Source: Aureibacter tunicatorum (GTDB taxonomy: Bacteria; Bacteroidota; Bacteroidia; Cytophagales; Cyclobacteriaceae). From it: a stretch of DNA of 64,000 nt. This document shows, piece by piece, positions 16,587 to 26,815 of this stretch (the first letter of the stretch is position 1; each line of letters starts with the position of its first letter). The stretch spans positions 2,294,001 to 2,358,000 of the forward strand of contig NZ_AP025305.1 in assembly GCF_036492635.1 (NCBI RefSeq). Reading direction: 5' to 3'. Both the position numbers and the translations under genes were made by a program. Under the pieces are notes generated by a model. It did not search any database. It was not told where the DNA came from and saw only the letters and a program-made list of their open reading frames with translations.

Positions 16587-17065
16587 TCAATAATAACTAG
16601 AATTTTAAGGGTTTGTGATTTTACACATAGTGAGCGGAAAGATTACTTATGATATTTTATTCAGTTTTAAAATGCTTTATACAAAGTATTTTAGTTGATT
16701 TATCGTGAAATTTAGCGCTTATAATCTTCATTTCTTAGCAACTGTAGCTTCAAAACCTATATTCATTTTATTCAATCACTTTATCAGTGGTTGAAATCAA
16801 AAATCGGACAGAGTCAAATAGTTATACTAATGCTTATAGAGTTTTTCTTCTAGTAGCTTGTAAATCAGTTTGTATTTTACAGTTTTGGTGTATTGCTTTC
16901 TGTAATAATTATATTTTAAATAGAATTGTACTTAGGTTGGTGTCGATTTTATTTTTATAAAAAACGATTAATGTGAAATATTTTATAATAAATTACTTTA
17001 ATTATTATATTTTAAATCAAATTATTGTATGTTTGTGATGCATTAATTAAAAATTTAATATATAT
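16587..17065. other. AT-rich intergenic region
   Basis: About 480 bp with no gene or clear structured element. The last ~150 bp are very AT-rich and probably hold the promoter of the lipoprotein gene at 17066. Confidence 0.5.
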
Positions 17066-18121
17066 ATGAAAAAGTTTATTCTATCAGCGTTTGTTGCCGC
17101 TAGTTTGTTTTCATGCAATAAAAATTCAGAATTAGATAATTCAATAGACGTTGTGGAGGAGCGTGAGATCCAAGGAGTAAGGAATTTTACATTTAAAATA
17201 GGAGGAGAGTTTATATCCAAGTCTGAACAGGAGCTTTCTAGATTATCTGCATATTCGGATACTACGATACATTATCTTGTTCAAGTTGATAAATTAATTT
17301 CTGGACAAGGAGGAGGAGCTATGCGTTCGAAATCGATACGTTCAAACTTCGCATGGGGAATATTTGATGATTTAGCACTTATAAATATTGATCTTGCTGA
17401 TGGAGCGCAATACCAATTTGATATAATTGCTATTAAGTCTACTCCAGAAAGTGGTTTGGAAATCTCTTCAGAGGGAATATTAGGCACTCCATATAATAGG
17501 CCTGTTACGAATGAATTCACCTTTGAGTCTACTTTTGGATTAGATGTATTCTCAACAAGAATTGGTCTTGAGGAAGAGAATGGCGAAATATTTAGATATA
17601 GAAATTATCCTGCTATTGAATGCTACACTGGAGAAAAGCTGATTAATTTGGCTGGTGGAGCGGCAAGAACTACTTCAACAAATGAAAATGTCATTGAGAT
17701 AAATCTATATAAAGCTACTTTTGGGTATAAGTTCAAGTTGAATAACTTGCAAGCGGGTTATGTTGAAATCAATATGGCTGAGAAGTTGATAACTATGGAT
17801 AGTGATTCAACGTCTTCGAAAAGAATTTTTTCAAGTTCATTAGGTCAGATATCAGCTTCTGAAAGATCTCCAGGATATTTGGAAACGACAGCGCAAGTTC
17901 CGACAACGATTACTTGGTTTAATGATGAAACAGGTGAAGCTGTCGAGTTGCATTCGGCACCTTTAGGGTTCAAAAGAAATACTTTGACAACTTATAATAT
18001 AACGTTGCCTGATAACTTAGAGCAAGGGCCTTCAGCAGAGCCCGAGAGTAATTTTGCCATCACTTTGGAAGAAGCTCCAATGACAGAAGTTGAGGGAGGG
18101 GAAGTAATTAACCAAATGTAG
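17066..18121 (+). CDS. Surface lipoprotein, possibly fimbrillin-like
   Basis: A 351-aa protein with a lipoprotein signal peptide: KKFILSAFVAASLFSC, with Cys17 as the lipid-anchored residue. The mature part is beta-rich, and begins with a linker and ends with an acidic tail. Two similar-sized beta domains seem present (about 40-175 and 180-315); the second ends in LGFKRNTLTTYNITL, a pattern also seen in Bacteroidota fimbrillins and related surface proteins. This likeness is weak. No transport or enzyme motif. Stands alone. Confidence 0.65.
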   Translation: MKKFILSAFVAASLFSCNKNSELDNSIDVVEEREIQGVRNFTFKIGGEFISKSEQELSRLSAYSDTTIHYLVQVDKLISGQGGGAMRSKSIRSNFAWGIFDDLALINIDLADGAQYQFDIIAIKSTPESGLEISSEGILGTPYNRPVTNEFTFESTFGLDVFSTRIGLEEENGEIFRYRNYPAIECYTGEKLINLAGGAARTTSTNENVIEINLYKATFGYKFKLNNLQAGYVEINMAEKLITMDSDSTSSKRIFSSSLGQISASERSPGYLETTAQVPTTITWFNDETGEAVELHSAPLGFKRNTLTTYNITLPDNLEQGPSAEPESNFAITLEEAPMTEVEGGEVINQM

Positions 18122-18230
18122 ACAACATAATATTCAAAAGCAGGGAACGCTAAATGTTTTCTGCTTTTGTTATATATAGCTATTTCAAAGCCATTTATTT
18201 GTATATTTTTGCTTTTCTATATAATTTTTA

Positions 18231-19058
18231 ATGAATATTTTTACTATGACAACTCCTCAACATCAGCTGAACCTTCGCTTGAGACATTCTGATTTTCAAG
18301 CATATTTGGATATCAATGAATATGAATCCGAGCGAGTACGGAAAGATTATGTTTGCTGTTTGAATGAAAAATACGGTGAGCATTTGCTTCAAGCGATGGA
18401 TGTTTTTCCATCTCCGATTGAAAATTCGCCCATCTTAATTTTCATTCATGGAGGATATTGGCGAGGATTGGATAAGAAAAGCTATAGTTTTGTGGCAGAG
18501 CCTTTTGTGCGAAATAATATGACTGTATGCGTGGTGAACTATAGGTTGCTTCCTCAGGTGAATATGAAATCCTTGTTGGATGATGTGATGAAGGCGGTTG
18601 CATGGATTCAAAAAGAAGCTAAGCATTACAATGGAGATGCTCATTCATTGATTCTTTCCGGCCATTCAGCAGGTGGACATATTGCTTTGAAGACATACTT
18701 GATGAATGAAAAGCTAAGGCCAAGTATCAAGGCAATTTGCAGTTTGAGCGGCATATTTGATCTGAATGTTGTCAAAAATAGCTATTTAAACGAGACTTTG
18801 AAGCTGGATGCTTATGACGCGGATTCCTACAGCGTTTCTAATAAGGACTTGTCAATTTTGACTTGTCCGACGCTACTAAGCGTTGGCTCAGACGAAACAG
18901 AGCTTTTTATCGAGCAATCCAAGACGCTTTTTTCTAAAAACAAGCATATAGCTAACTTGAAATACTTTGAATGCGAGCATCTGAATCATTATCAAATTAT
19001 CCATCACTTTGGCCATGCGGAAAGTGTTTTGGCTAGATTTGTTATTGAAAATAAGTGA
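18231..19058 (+). CDS. Alpha/beta hydrolase, kynurenine formamidase-like
   Basis: A 275-aa esterase/amidase. The oxyanion motif HGGYWRG (about 72-78) and the nucleophile elbow GHSAGGH (Ser about 144) place it near arylformamidases, which cut N-formylkynurenine in tryptophan breakdown, and other HGGxW esterases. A late His in the CEHLNHYQI segment could complete the triad with an Asp in VGSDETE. The start may be five codons later (ATG 18246). The neighbours do not belong to tryptophan metabolism, so the substrate is open. Confidence 0.85.
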   Translation: MNIFTMTTPQHQLNLRLRHSDFQAYLDINEYESERVRKDYVCCLNEKYGEHLLQAMDVFPSPIENSPILIFIHGGYWRGLDKKSYSFVAEPFVRNNMTVCVVNYRLLPQVNMKSLLDDVMKAVAWIQKEAKHYNGDAHSLILSGHSAGGHIALKTYLMNEKLRPSIKAICSLSGIFDLNVVKNSYLNETLKLDAYDADSYSVSNKDLSILTCPTLLSVGSDETELFIEQSKTLFSKNKHIANLKYFECEHLNHYQIIHHFGHAESVLARFVIENK

Positions 19059-19225
19059 TTTGTTATTTTTGCATAAGCAGATTTTTTATATTGTATCTAA
19101 GTCTTTTAGTTTTTATTACTTAGTATTAAGTACTTTGGGTGGAAGAAATAATGTAATAGCGTTATTTATATTTTTTAAATATTGGCTAAGAGGTTGGTCA
19201 TCTTTGTTTAAACTAAACCAATATT

Positions 19226-19855
19226 ATGATGACGGATTTGTGGTTGAAAAAGTGGGATGATAGGTATGATCAAGAAAAGTATGCTTATGGAGTTGAACCG
19301 AATGAATTTTTTAAAAATCAACTAAAGAAGTTGAACGCAGGAAGAGCGCTCTTTGCCGCCGAAGGCGAAGGAAGAAATGCTGTGTTTGCGGCAATGCTTG
19401 GCTGGGAAGCTTTCGCTTTTGATATCAGCAAATCCGGAAAATTCAAGGCAATGAGTTTGGCTGAGAATAAAAATGTTAAGATAGATTATCGAATAGGAAA
19501 TTTGCCGGATTTAAACTTTTTAAATGAGTCTTTTGATGTTGTGGCTTTGATTTACGCTCACTTTCCCCCAAATATCAAGTCCAAATACCATGAACTGCTG
19601 AGTGAAAAACTTAAAAAAGGAGGCCATGTGATTTTTGAGGCATTTGGGAAAAAACATTTGGAATATCGAAATGCTGATGAAAATGTAGGAGGACCTTCTA
19701 ATTTGGACGCTTTGTTTTCTATAGATGAATTAAATGATGATTTTAAGAATTTTGAGATTATTCTACTGGAAGAGAAAGTAGTTGATTTGAGAGAAGGTTT
19801 ATATCACAACGGCAAAGGATCTGTTGTGAGATTTGTAGGAAAGAAATTAAAATAA
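19226..19855 (+). CDS. Class I SAM-dependent methyltransferase
   Basis: A 209-aa enzyme of the TehB/thiopurine-methyltransferase type. Seen: WDDRYDQEKYAYG near the N-terminus (typical of TehB-like enzymes), motif I replaced by ALFAAEGEGRNAVFAA (usually LDLGCGxGRN; here AEGEGRNA, as in many homologues), then a DIS acidic loop and FDVVALIYAHF. The start may be ATG 19226 or 19229. Substrate unknown; relatives act on toxic oxyanions or small thiols. The next gene begins 19 bp after it. Confidence 0.85.
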   Translation: MMTDLWLKKWDDRYDQEKYAYGVEPNEFFKNQLKKLNAGRALFAAEGEGRNAVFAAMLGWEAFAFDISKSGKFKAMSLAENKNVKIDYRIGNLPDLNFLNESFDVVALIYAHFPPNIKSKYHELLSEKLKKGGHVIFEAFGKKHLEYRNADENVGGPSNLDALFSIDELNDDFKNFEIILLEEKVVDLREGLYHNGKGSVVRFVGKKLK

Positions 19856-19874
19856 TTACATAAATATAGAATGG

Positions 19875-20708
19875 ATGTTAATAGAGTTGGCGGTTGGAGA
19901 TGCATATGGTGCGGGCTTTGAATATGTGGACAAGGATGTGATTCATAAATATAATAATTTGGAATACAGACAACATCCCAGGCATTTGGGTACAAAACCC
20001 GGAATGTATACAGACGATACGCAGATGAGTTTGGCGGTAGCAGAATTGATTGTTGAAAATAAAGATTGGACATCAGTTAATATTGCTGATAAGTTTCTGG
20101 AAGCATTTAAAAGAGATGAAAGAGAGGGATATGCGGCAGGTTTTTATCATTTTTTGAAAAAGACGGAATCAGGCGACGAGTTTTTGAAGAATATAAACCC
20201 CTCAAGTGACAAGAGTGGAGCGGCAATGAGAGCTCCTGTTATTGGCGTATATGAAGATATTAAAGAGGTGTTGGAGAAAACGGAAATACAGGCTGCATTG
20301 ACGCATAATACTAAAGACGGAATCAATGCGGCCAAAGCTTCGTCATTGATAACGCATTATTTCATTTGGGAAAAAGGCCAAAAGAAAGACTTGGCAAAGT
20401 ATATAAAATCTCATGTCAAAGGCGATTGGTTAAGCCCTTGGACAGGCAAAGTAAGGTCGAAAGGCTGGATGAGTGTCAGGGCAGCGATCACAGCCATTCA
20501 GCAGACGAATAGTTTGGCGGAATTATTAAAGGCATGTGTGGCTTTTACTGGCGATGTTGACACAGTCGCAGCGATAGCTCTAGCTGGTGGGAGTGTATGC
20601 AAGGAAATGAAAAAAGATTTGCCTAGCTGGTTGTTTTCCCAAATGGAAGATGGCAGCTATGGTAGAACCTATATTGAGAGTTTGGATAAAAAACTTAAGC
20701 AGATATAA
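19875..20708 (+). CDS. ADP-ribosylglycohydrolase family protein
   Basis: A 277-aa enzyme of the DraG/ARH family, which removes ADP-ribose from proteins or small molecules using two Mg ions. Metal-binding motifs: GDAYGAGFE (8-16), YTDDTQMS (45-52, acidic Asp47-48) and GDVDTVAAIALAGG near residue 240, all in the expected order. Close to the preceding methyltransferase and following oxygenase, so the three are probably one transcript. The modified target is unknown. Confidence 0.92.
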   Translation: MLIELAVGDAYGAGFEYVDKDVIHKYNNLEYRQHPRHLGTKPGMYTDDTQMSLAVAELIVENKDWTSVNIADKFLEAFKRDEREGYAAGFYHFLKKTESGDEFLKNINPSSDKSGAAMRAPVIGVYEDIKEVLEKTEIQAALTHNTKDGINAAKASSLITHYFIWEKGQKKDLAKYIKSHVKGDWLSPWTGKVRSKGWMSVRAAITAIQQTNSLAELLKACVAFTGDVDTVAAIALAGGSVCKEMKKDLPSWLFSQMEDGSYGRTYIESLDKKLKQI

Positions 20709-20721
20709 TTTCAGACAGCTA

Positions 20722-21444
20722 ATGAGAGAATATAAAGAGCAATTAAATGAAAACGGGTTTTCGACAACGGATAGTTTGTATGGTGATCATGAGATTCAAT
20801 TGCTAAAAAATATAATTGATGAATGGCAAGCTTCCAATATGGAAAGCGATGGCTCATCACAAGTGTTTTCGATCAGAAGATTGATCAAGAAAATTCCATC
20901 GCTGTTGCCAGTTTTGTTGAATGACAAGCTTAAGCAATTGGTGACGGAGCTTGGAGGTGAGGATTTCTTTTTAGTCAAAGCGATTTATTTCGACAAGCCT
21001 GAAAATTTTAATTGGTTTGTTTCATATCATCAAGACCTGAGCATAACTGTTGATAGAAAGCATGATGCCAGCGGGTACACAAAGTGGACTTCCAAACATG
21101 GTCAAATTGGAGTTATTCCCCCGCAAGATATCTTGGAGAATATTTTCACGATAAGAATCCATTTGGATGATACGGACAATTCCAACGGAGCATTGCGTGT
21201 GATTCCCAAGTCGCATTCGAAAGGGATTAGAAAATTTACGGAATTGGATGCTTTGGAAAAAGATACTGAAGTTTTATGTCCAGTGAATGAAGGGGAGGCT
21301 ATGTTGATGAAGCCGCTTTCTTTTCATGCTTCCAGCAAGTCGAATATGACCCATCGAAGAAGAGTGATGCATTTGGAATTTTCAAATCAGGATTTAAAAG
21401 TGCCATTGAATTGGGGTGAAAAAGAATTGCTTTTTTTCCGTTAA
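20722..21444 (+). CDS. Phytanoyl-CoA dioxygenase (PhyH) family oxygenase
   Basis: A 240-aa Fe(II)/2-oxoglutarate oxygenase. The iron ligands are His103 and Asp105 in SYHQDLSI and His202 in SFHASSKS; Arg213 would bind 2-oxoglutarate. The NSNGALRVIPKSHSKG segment is typical of PhyH. I chose ATG 20722, 13 bp after the stop of the previous gene; an upstream in-frame ATG at 20650 would overlap that gene. Substrate unknown; relatives hydroxylate lipids and small metabolites. Confidence 0.9.
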   Translation: MREYKEQLNENGFSTTDSLYGDHEIQLLKNIIDEWQASNMESDGSSQVFSIRRLIKKIPSLLPVLLNDKLKQLVTELGGEDFFLVKAIYFDKPENFNWFVSYHQDLSITVDRKHDASGYTKWTSKHGQIGVIPPQDILENIFTIRIHLDDTDNSNGALRVIPKSHSKGIRKFTELDALEKDTEVLCPVNEGEAMLMKPLSFHASSKSNMTHRRRVMHLEFSNQDLKVPLNWGEKELLFFR

Positions 21445-21597
21445 AATTAACGGATGGCTGAGTTTTGGTTGCTAATTATTTCGGCGAGAGCCCTTTTGAA
21501 AATGAAATGATCTTGCGAATTTATCAATAAAATTATGCTAAAATGAAGACTCATTTCGTACTTATCACAACTAGTAACTAATTATAATAATCCGAAA

Positions 21598-22083
21598 ATG
21601 AAGATTCCTTTAGGTTTAAAAAGGACTGCTACTTTATGCGTTCTTAAGAATGGAGATAGATTTTTGCTTCTAAAGAGATTCAAGGAGCCAAACAAAGACA
21701 ATTTTACGCCGGTGGGAGGAAAGTTGGATCCTTTTGAAAGTCCCAAAAATGCGGCAATCAGAGAGGTTTTTGAAGAGACAGGAATTAAAGTGGCTTCAAT
21801 GAAATATTGTGGCATCCTGACCGAGAGTTCTCCGACCAAATACAATTGGACGAATTATGTTTATTTGGCGGAAATCGATTATGTGGAACCGCCCATTTGC
21901 AATGAGGGAATATTGGAGTGGATAAGCTTTGAAAATGTTTTGAACATAGTTACACCTAAAACTGATTGGCATATCTACGATTACTTGTTGAGAGGGAAGA
22001 CTTTCGCTTTTCATGCCGAATACAGTGAAACGTTGGAATTGTTGACCATGGTCGAAGAAATTGAAGATAAGCTTATTTATTGA
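21598..22083 (+). CDS. Nudix hydrolase
   Basis: A 161-aa enzyme that splits nucleoside diphosphate derivatives. The complete Nudix box is at 40-63: GGKLDPFES then AAIREVFEETGI. The remaining sequence looks like the 8-oxo-dGTP diphosphatase (MutT/NUDT1) branch, with KYNWTNYVYLAEID and EGILEWIS. A roughly 100-bp dispersed repeat starts 5 bp after the stop codon. Confidence 0.9.
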   Translation: MKIPLGLKRTATLCVLKNGDRFLLLKRFKEPNKDNFTPVGGKLDPFESPKNAAIREVFEETGIKVASMKYCGILTESSPTKYNWTNYVYLAEIDYVEPPICNEGILEWISFENVLNIVTPKTDWHIYDYLLRGKTFAFHAEYSETLELLTMVEEIEDKLIY

Positions 22084-22088
22084 TTTGG

Positions 22089-22190
22089 TTAGACGCTGTC
22101 GTGATTTGTTTTTTGTGCTATTTTATTTCCCTCAGGATGGGAACACAAAGGAGGTTGATTAATAATATCATAAAAAACTAATCATGATAA
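22089..22190 (+). repeat. Dispersed ~100-bp repeat with inverted ends, copy A
   Basis: Begins TTAGACGCTGTCGTGATT and ends AAAAACTAATCATGATAA; the ends are inverted copies of each other. The middle holds ATTTTATTTCCCTC and ACACAAAGGAGG. Close relatives lie at 28004-28104 and, inverted, at 34412-34513. It contains no gene. Confidence 0.8.
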
Positions 22191-22331
22191 GATCCATTAT
22201 AAATGAAATTTTTTACGAGGCATGATTGATTTGGTCTATGATAAATAAATAATATTGGCAAATAAATATTTTTTCTCATATTGTAAATGATTTCTCACTC
22301 TTTTTAGGCCATTGCAATGCTTGTCATTATT

Positions 22332-22793
22332 ATGAAAAAAGCAGTTTCTCAAAGATTTATAACAACTTGCCACGTAATATTAGGCGTTTTTTTTATTCAG
22401 TCCTGTGTTTATGTGGACCCTTTGTATTATTATGAGCGTGCCTATGAAAGCAAAGACAGAGAATTTTTCTTAAGCAAGCTGGAGAAGATAAACCAGATGC
22501 GCGATTTTGATGAGCTAGTGAATGAGTTGCTTTTGATTTCAGGCGCTGCAAATATCTATATTCTGGATTCAAGTGAAATTCCTTTTGACAAAGAAAAGCT
22601 TCAAGATTTTGATGTTATCAAGGTGAATGTGATGTTTTGCTTGTCAAGTTTGTTTACTTCCAAGAGTTTTTTTTCGTCTGATAGGCAATTTGATTTAAGC
22701 GATTGCAGAGTATATAGTCATATTTTGACAGAGAAAGAGCGAATTGCAATGATTCAAAAAATTAATAGACATACGGAAAATAAGGATATTTAA
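22332..22793 (+). CDS. Hypothetical lipoprotein (153 aa)
   Basis: The N-terminus has a long hydrophobic segment ending in FIQSC, a lipobox-like site. I chose ATG 22332 rather than 22317 because the signal peptide then has normal length. The mature part is rich in charged residues with no known domain. Stands alone. Confidence 0.55.
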   Translation: MKKAVSQRFITTCHVILGVFFIQSCVYVDPLYYYERAYESKDREFFLSKLEKINQMRDFDELVNELLLISGAANIYILDSSEIPFDKEKLQDFDVIKVNVMFCLSSLFTSKSFFSSDRQFDLSDCRVYSHILTEKERIAMIQKINRHTENKDI

Positions 22794-22877
22794 TGAATAG
22801 ATTTCTTATCTAGGCTTGCTATAAGAATAATGCGTACCCTAACGATATTTCAACAAACATAACTTAATTTTTACAAC

Positions 22878-24545
22878 ATGGCTTTCAATCGAAACTATCA
22901 AAACCTTGTAGAAGAGCAAACGAATGCTCACACAAGGTTGATTAGAGACTATGATGGAACGAATCGGGATTTTGATTATATCATCATAGGCTCAGGCATG
23001 GGTGGTGGAATCTTGGCGGATGATTTGGCGGACCATCTAGGCTCTCACAAGCGTATATTGTTATTGGACGTTGGATCTTTTATTTATCCAACGCATGTTT
23101 ACAATATCAGCAGATTTCCTAATTCTGGCTTAGCCAAGCATTTTGGCGTATCAAATTTTTGGCAGCAATCCGAGAATAGCGGCTTCAAAATAGGAGAAGA
23201 ACCACAAATGGCCTTTGGAGGCAGGAGCATATTTTGGTCGGGACTTATTCCTCAAGCTCAGTCCTGGGAGCTTGATTATTTCCCTGATAATGTCAAGTCC
23301 GATTTGAAAAACACGTATTTGGATTTGGCTGGGGATAGAATGAACGAGTCGATTACCATGGGCGATAAAGCGACTGAGATGGTGAACTTTTTTAGAAGCA
23401 CATCGCTTAATGATGACTTCGAAATAGTTCAAACGCCAAGAGCATTGCATCAGCCTTATTTGAATGCGAATGGAATTCCTAAGGATCAGTTTTATACCGA
23501 ACCTACTGGAGTATTCAATACTGCTGAGCTTTTGATCAACCAAGTAGGATTGACTCCTGGCAATAGCCAAGAAGGGCCAGGATTGTTTGTAAAGCTAAAT
23601 TCTTTTGTAGAGTCTGTGAAAGATATTCCATTTGATTGGCATGAGGTGAAGACTACCAATACGATCACTGGAGAGGAAACTATATTTTATTCGCCAAATG
23701 TCATTATGGCAGCGGGCTCGATCGAAAGCCCTAAGCTTATCAATCGCTCTTCAGCTTATCACAAACAAAGGGACGATATCAAGCAACAAATCGGTTTTGG
23801 GTTGACCGATCACCCCGTTACTTCCGAATCAAGGGCTTCAGTATCTTCATTGGGACCAAATGGAATCCCGATTGGAGTTAATGACCATGCGAAAATCATA
23901 TTTTATTCTCGCGGAGAAAAAGACAGCAACGGGCATATCAAGTTTCCATTCAATATCGAAATGAATGTCAATCATGAGTATTGGCATCTTAGAAATAATG
24001 ATCCGTCTGTTCCAGTGTTTTCAACACCTTCAAAGTCAAAGGTGGATATTAAATTTAGTTTCGCGAATTGCCTGGATGATGAAAATGGCATTTTATCCCA
24101 TGCGCATGATGGATATAAGCCAGAAATCCGATTTAAGAGATTTTCCAACTTGGGAAATCTGTTGCAAAGCAGATTCCCTGCTGTCGCGGGTTGGCATAAA
24201 AGCGATCAGGACTTTTTCAACCTTCTGAATGGAACGAGAAATCGCGTATTTGAGCTTTTTAACGGAGTAGAATGGGAAACTCCTGAGTATGGAGGCAATG
24301 GCAAACAGTGGCCTTTTGGATGGGGAACTGTTCATCATGCTTGTGGAACGTTGAGAATGCCTTGGAAGAGTCATTTGCATGATAATTTTAATTATGAATC
24401 CATTGTGGATGAAAATCTTCAAGTGAAAAACTCTAAAGGATTGTATGTGTGCGATATGTCTGTGATGCCTATTAGCACAGCGGCAAACCCTGTGAGAACT
24501 TTGGCTGGATTAGCTTTGAGGCTATCTTCTCATTTGCGTTCCTAA
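22878..24545 (+). CDS. GMC-type FAD oxidoreductase
   Basis: A 555-aa flavoenzyme. FAD-binding motif near the N-terminus (IIIGSGMGGGILADDLADHL, about 36-55), a second motif around GGRSIFWSG, and the C-terminal NPVRTLAGLALRL that closes over the FAD. HHACGTLRMP contains the His thought to act as active-site base. No signal peptide, so probably cytoplasmic. Relatives oxidise alcohols, sugars or sterols. No electron-carrier partner (such as a gluconate 2-dehydrogenase small subunit) lies beside it. Confidence 0.92.
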   Translation: MAFNRNYQNLVEEQTNAHTRLIRDYDGTNRDFDYIIIGSGMGGGILADDLADHLGSHKRILLLDVGSFIYPTHVYNISRFPNSGLAKHFGVSNFWQQSENSGFKIGEEPQMAFGGRSIFWSGLIPQAQSWELDYFPDNVKSDLKNTYLDLAGDRMNESITMGDKATEMVNFFRSTSLNDDFEIVQTPRALHQPYLNANGIPKDQFYTEPTGVFNTAELLINQVGLTPGNSQEGPGLFVKLNSFVESVKDIPFDWHEVKTTNTITGEETIFYSPNVIMAAGSIESPKLINRSSAYHKQRDDIKQQIGFGLTDHPVTSESRASVSSLGPNGIPIGVNDHAKIIFYSRGEKDSNGHIKFPFNIEMNVNHEYWHLRNNDPSVPVFSTPSKSKVDIKFSFANCLDDENGILSHAHDGYKPEIRFKRFSNLGNLLQSRFPAVAGWHKSDQDFFNLLNGTRNRVFELFNGVEWETPEYGGNGKQWPFGWGTVHHACGTLRMPWKSHLHDNFNYESIVDENLQVKNSKGLYVCDMSVMPISTAANPVRTLAGLALRLSSHLRS

Positions 24546-24786
24546 TATATTAGGGCGTTAAATTGTAGTGATATTGGGAATCGATTTTGTCAATCATGTT
24601 TATTCAAATGCATTGATTTAGTCGATTTCCAATATTTTGATTTTTTGAAATGTATTTTGTTCGTAAATTCTTGAACAGCTTAGTTCAATTTTTTTTAGTG
24701 CTGTGTATTAAGGTTAAAGACAATGAATAATTTTCGATCCATTTTTGCAGTAGACTTTAGATAATCATTTAGTGTTTTTTTGAAAT

Positions 24787-25824
24787 ATGGTAGCGATTTT
24801 GTATCAATCGGCATTGCCGCCAATGGTGAATGGAATTCAAAAACCGATGAAACCCGGGGGGTATTCCGATAGCGGAGCTGATATCGCTTATGAATTATTC
24901 AACCATGGGATTAAAGTTATTACTCCTGTGGTAGAGCCTCAAATTGACAACGACTTGGATTGGGTATTTCCCGATACTGTTGAGGGAATTCAACAAGCAG
25001 TGGATAAGGGGGCTAAGATTATATGGTTGAATACGGTTTTATATGATAATCATCCGATACAATCATTTTTCAATTCAGACCTAAAATTTGTGGGTCAAGA
25101 TCCTCGCTTGGTTGAGATTTTTGACGATAAATGGTTTGCTAATAATTTCTTGAAAGATCATGGCATATCAATCCCATCAATGACTTTGATTGCAAACGCA
25201 AAATATCTCAAAGATGGTCAAGATATCAGTTATCCGGTTATTATTAAGCCAATAAGAGGCCGAGGAAGCCAAGGCGTTTTTAAAATAGATAATGCGAATG
25301 AGTTTGCTGTTAAACTTGGGGAGTTGTTCTCTAGTGAAAAATACGGAAGCTCTTTGTATGCGGAACAATATTTAAGTGGTCAAGAGATTACGGTCACTGT
25401 CATGCCCTCAGGCAAATATACATTTGATCGTGTAGATAAAATTTTTGAAAAGCCATGGTGTTTGCCTCCGGTGAAAAGATTCAATCATCAAAATGGCGTA
25501 GCGCCTTACAATGGAACTGTAGCAGTCGTGCAGAATAGCAGTTTGCTGGAACAGCATGAGCTGAATTCGAAAGCAGTGGTAAACGCTAGCCTAGAATGCG
25601 CCAAAGCTGGAGAATTGATTGGCATTAAAGCCCCCATAAGAATTGATTGCAGAGCAGATGAGAATGGCAAATACTTTTTGTTTGACGTTAATATGAAACC
25701 CAATATGACAGGGCCGTCAAGGCCTCATCGTAATGATCAGGATAGTTTATCGCTAATAGCGGCAAAGGGAATAGGATGGAGTTATATTGAATTGCTGTTG
25801 AATATGCTCAATCAATCTTGGTGA
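24787..25824 (+). CDS. ATP-grasp domain ligase
   Basis: A 345-aa enzyme of the D-Ala-D-Ala ligase/carbamoyl-phosphate synthase fold, which joins a carboxylate to an amine using ATP. Seen: VIIKPIRGRGSQGVFKI (ATP-binding Lys and Gly-rich loop, about 150-166), AEQYLSGQEITV (about 197-208) and the metal-binding end FDVNMKPNMTGP with Asp and Asn. The N-terminal ~110 residues form the usual pre-ATP-grasp domain. The substrate is unknown and there is no biosynthetic cluster nearby. Confidence 0.85.
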   Translation: MVAILYQSALPPMVNGIQKPMKPGGYSDSGADIAYELFNHGIKVITPVVEPQIDNDLDWVFPDTVEGIQQAVDKGAKIIWLNTVLYDNHPIQSFFNSDLKFVGQDPRLVEIFDDKWFANNFLKDHGISIPSMTLIANAKYLKDGQDISYPVIIKPIRGRGSQGVFKIDNANEFAVKLGELFSSEKYGSSLYAEQYLSGQEITVTVMPSGKYTFDRVDKIFEKPWCLPPVKRFNHQNGVAPYNGTVAVVQNSSLLEQHELNSKAVVNASLECAKAGELIGIKAPIRIDCRADENGKYFLFDVNMKPNMTGPSRPHRNDQDSLSLIAAKGIGWSYIELLLNMLNQSW

Positions 25825-25953
25825 TTTTGAAATGCAGGATTTAAGCTAAATCCTTTGATTTTGGTTATAATTAAATTTTTTTTTGTACTTTTCGCTTTGT
25901 TTTAATTTTTGTGGATTTGGTATTTTCACAATATTATTTTAATCACAGTCAGA

Positions 25954-26088
25954 ATGCTTATAGAAATAGCGTTAATCACAGATGTAAAGAAATTGATGAA
26001 GCATTTCCTTCAAATGGAGAAATCTCTTGGTTATGCAAGCATAGAGCTTGTTTCAGAGCCAGATGCTGAGATTTTTATTGAAAAATAG
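25954..26088 (+). CDS. Tiny ORF or gene remnant (44 aa)
   Basis: ATG 25954 to TAG 26088. The peptide begins MLIEIALITDVKKLMKHFL and is mainly helical. I cannot assign it to a family. It may be a real small protein or the start of a deleted gene; it lies between the ATP-grasp gene and the Crp-like regulator. Confidence 0.3.
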   Translation: MLIEIALITDVKKLMKHFLQMEKSLGYASIELVSEPDAEIFIEK

Positions 26089-26183
26089 GGATTGAAATTG
26101 TAAAGAAGTAGGAACGCAGAGTTAAAGGAAGGTTTCTTCCTGTTATGAAATTAGAATTGTAGTCAAAATTATTATTATCATTC

Positions 26184-26753
26184 ATGAATAGTTTACTTAA
26201 CTACCTTCATAACCAAATGCCATTGGAGCGAAAGGATTTTGAGTTAATCAATAGATATTTTGTATATGAAGAAATCCCCGCGCAAAGCATTTTATTGAAT
26301 GCCGGAGATGTGGAAAGGCATGCGTATTTTTTAATCAGCGGAGTTGTGAAAGGTTATCAAAATATTGATGGAAAATTAGTCGTTCAACATTTGGTGAGCG
26401 ACAATGATTTTTTCACTTCCTTGGATAGTTTTATATTAGAAATGCCGTCAAACGATACCTTTGAAACGGTTACTACTTGCGCTATTATGAAGATATCGAA
26501 AGGGAACTACAACCTATTACAGGAACAGTCGGCATATTGGAATAAGTTTGTAAAAGAACTTACTAATAACCACTTGAGATGCAAGTTGGAAAGGGTTAAG
26601 GATTTTCAGACGCTGACAGCGAAAGAACGCTATCTCAAATTCATAGATCAACACCCTAATTTGGCGATGAATGTGTCGGTGGATAATATTGCGTCATTTT
26701 TGGGCATGGAGCCTCAATCATTGAGTCGAATTAGAAGGCAAGTTGCTTTCTAA
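26184..26753 (+). CDS. Crp/Fnr-family transcriptional regulator
   Basis: A 189-aa protein with a cyclic-nucleotide-binding-type beta-barrel (about 10-115) and a short C-terminal helix-turn-helix (VSVDNIASFLGMEPQSLSRI, about 165-184). The barrel lacks the arginine-containing phosphate-binding motif of true cAMP receptors, as in most Bacteroidota members, so the signal is unknown. It lies 62 bp upstream of a reductase gene on the same strand and probably controls it. Confidence 0.88.
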   Translation: MNSLLNYLHNQMPLERKDFELINRYFVYEEIPAQSILLNAGDVERHAYFLISGVVKGYQNIDGKLVVQHLVSDNDFFTSLDSFILEMPSNDTFETVTTCAIMKISKGNYNLLQEQSAYWNKFVKELTNNHLRCKLERVKDFQTLTAKERYLKFIDQHPNLAMNVSVDNIASFLGMEPQSLSRIRRQVAF

Positions 26754-26815
26754 CAAATGTTATTTTTGTTGAACGTTAATCTTCTAAAATTTGCTCAAAG
26801 ATAAATATTAGAATC